From positions 1-7,409 of the forward strand of contig JAMPEH010000111.1 of the NCBI GenBank assembly GCA_023665245.1: a stretch of DNA of 7,409 nt. The letters run 5' to 3'. Under the pieces are notes generated by a model. The model was not told the origin of the DNA. It saw only the letters and a list, made by a program, of their open reading frames with translations, and made no database searches. Of this stretch, positions 6,952-7,409 are shown one piece after another. Made by a program: the position numbers and the translations under genes. How positions within the stretch are numbered: position 1 is the first letter of the stretch; every line of letters begins with the position of its first letter. The DNA comes from Muribaculaceae bacterium. GTDB taxonomy: Bacteria; Pseudomonadota; Alphaproteobacteria; Rs-D84.

Positions 6952-6983
6952 GTCTTGACTATTGCTCTGTACAAACTAATTAA
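6948..6983 (+). CDS. possible 11-residue second leader peptide MSLDYCSVQTN
   Basis: This frame starts in the ATGA overlap with the preceding mini-frame and stops at TAA 6981-6983, eight bases before the 5' arm of the 6991-7024 stem. A ribosome paused near its end would cover or block that arm. Supported only by position. Confidence 0.25.
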   Translation: MSLDYCSVQTN

Positions 6984-7016
6984 TTGATTAACAGCCTTGT
7001 CTCAAAAGACGGTTAA

Positions 7017-7076
7017 ATGGCTGTCAAACCTTTAAAACAACTGGGTAGCGGGTTGTCAGACCCAAATGATAGATAG
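7017..7076 (+). CDS. possible 19-residue frame MAVKPLKQLGSGLSDPNDR
   Basis: The ATG at 7017-7019 sits at the 3' arm of the ACAGCC/GGCTGT stem, so its translation could be gated by that fold. The frame ends at a TAG in the GATAGATAGC motif. It could be a third leader peptide or the preserved first codons of a gene whose remainder has been lost. It has no recognisable family. Confidence 0.25.
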   Translation: MAVKPLKQLGSGLSDPNDR

Positions 7077-7186
7077 CTATCCGGTTGAATATCCATCAAA
7101 CTATATATCAGAGCCACTGTACGACTATCCCACAAGATAGCCGGGTAGGCATCATGCTGATTGTGTAACTGCATTGATAGATAGCC

Positions 7187-7225
7187 TAATACCCATCAGA
7201 TTATCCTGATGACCATCGGGTATTA
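7187..7225. repeat. nested inverted repeat
   Basis: TAATACCC (7187-7194) and GGGTATTA (7218-7225) are perfect eight-base arms. Inside or in competition, CATCAG (7194-7199) pairs with CTGATG (7206-7211) around a six-base loop. A further ATACCC/GGGTAT pair lies at 7277-7282 and 7291-7296, so arms could also exchange between the two hairpins. Confidence 0.5.
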
Positions 7226-7227
7226 TA

Positions 7228-7260
7228 GCTGTCATTCGCTATGGTGTTACAGCGATTTTT
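7228..7260 (+). terminator. weak hairpin plus T5, possible attenuator
   Basis: GCTGT (7228-7232) pairs with ACAGC (7249-7253) across a 16-base loop and is followed by GATTTTT ending at 7260. The stem is short and the loop long, so it would at most be a conditional terminator within the leader transcript. Confidence 0.25.
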
Positions 7261-7314
7261 CCGGCTACTCTGATATATACCCTTTCTACCGGGTATCCGG
7301 TTAACTATCTGTAC

Positions 7315-7362
7315 ATAGGATTATCAGACAGGATAGCTGTATAGCAATCTTGTCTAACCTAT
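7315..7362. repeat. nested stem: three stacked inverted repeats
   Basis: ATAGG (7315-7319) pairs with CCTAT (7358-7362), AGACA (7326-7330) with TGTCT (7351-7355), and GCT/AGC closes a small inner loop (7336-7345). The spacing is compatible with one irregular hairpin of about 48 bases. From 7363 to the right edge I see only an A-run (7391-7397) and no gene start. Confidence 0.45.
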
Positions 7363-7409
7363 ATAATTCATACCCCTGAGCATAGGGCATAAAAAAAGAA
7401 CGCTCCTCT

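Larger units (their letters stand above)
6852..7024 (+). promoter_or_regulatory. structured 5' leader, candidate attenuator
   Basis: Downstream of the promoter come successive inverted repeats: CCC/GGG (6862-6864 with 6871-6873), CAAAAG/CTTTTG (6884-6896), CGATATT/AATATCG (6897-6912), AACGG/CCGTT (6923-6939), TTAAT/ATTAA (6980-6991) and a compound stem ACAGCC/GGCTGT (6991-6996 with 7019-7024) enclosing GTCT/AGAC (6999-7010). Tiny reading frames at 6919, 6948 and 7017 are threaded through it; the third ATG (7017-7019) touches the last stem. Promoter, hairpin series and leader peptide are the known ingredients of translational attenuation, described in Bacteroides for the tetQ operon of CTnDOT. 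I do not see tetQ here, so the comparison is by architecture only. Confidence 0.5.
7068..7336. repeat. GATAG/CTATC-rich non-coding segment with dispersed short repeats
   Basis: Nine copies of GATAG or CTATC occur in 269 bases (starts 7068, 7072, 7077, 7125, 7136, 7176, 7180, 7305, 7332); about half a copy would be expected by chance. GATAGCTATC at 7072-7081 is a perfect ten-base palindrome. GATAGATAGC recurs at 7068 and 7176 (108 apart), and TATCCGGTT at 7078 and 7294 (216 apart, twice 108). No reading frame of useful length crosses the region on either strand. It may be a binding array, a structured RNA or degenerate long-period repeats. Confidence 0.55.

Noticed and set aside
6844..7024. 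Leader of tetQ
   Set aside because: The promoter plus attenuator layout is similar, but no tetQ start follows within the window and the leader peptide differs from the three-residue one described for CTnDOT.
7068..7336. CRISPR array
   Set aside because: Repeated units are only 5-10 bases, irregularly spaced and present in both orientations, with no uniform spacers and no cas genes nearby.
7301..7390. 29-codon minus-strand frame with a purine-rich stretch upstream
   Set aside because: Too short, composed of the repeat-rich region, and no family resemblance.

Overview
The window looks like DNA from a gut-type member of the Bacteroidales (phylum Bacteroidota). Three things point there: a gene remnant recognisable as traJ of CTnDOT-family conjugative transposons; promoters that match the Bacteroides -33/-7 pattern (TTTG, then TAnnTTTG about 21 bases later); and coding starts without Shine-Dalgarno sequences. 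The whole window reads as accessory, mobile DNA.

Layout. Bases 1-362 (minus strand) hold about 120 codons of traJ, open to the left edge. The frame breaks off near its beginning, roughly where the first 30 or so residues of the usual protein should be. Directly abutting, a complete tyrosine recombinase gene (392-1807, plus strand) begins only about 30 bases from the break. This is what the end of an integrase-encoded island inserted into traJ would look like, i.e. a mobile element nested in a conjugative element. After the recombinase come two large plus-strand genes: an AlbA_2/Schlafen-like protein with a RecG-type HATPase_c_4 domain (1927-3564, with its own promoter), and a 947-residue TOTE-type primase-helicase-PLD protein (3653-6496). 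TOTE proteins have been predicted by comparative genomics to act in biological conflict (anti-phage or anti-plasmid) systems. AlbA_2 proteins are also common in defence islands, so the pair is a plausible defence cargo of the island. That functional reading is inference.

From 6497 to the right edge (913 bases) there is no convincing long gene, but the DNA is not empty. It holds a long imperfect inverted repeat (6546-6621), a possible terminator (6733-6767), two perfectly abutting 11-base direct repeats (6775-6796) and a good Bacteroides promoter (6819-6851). The promoter fires into a leader of consecutive hairpins with three very short reading frames (10, 11 and 19 codons; the first two overlap by ATGA). 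The start of the third lies inside a hairpin, an arrangement that resembles translational attenuation. Further right, 7068-7362 is dense in GATAG/CTATC words and nested inverted repeats and has no gene. Whatever this promoter and leader control lies beyond the right edge.

How the parts may work together: the recombinase would move the island; the AlbA_2 and TOTE genes would be its payload; and the right-hand segment would be the regulated leader of a further gene or operon. Whether that operon belongs to the island or to the surrounding conjugative element cannot be decided from this window, because the other island end and the missing start of traJ are not seen.
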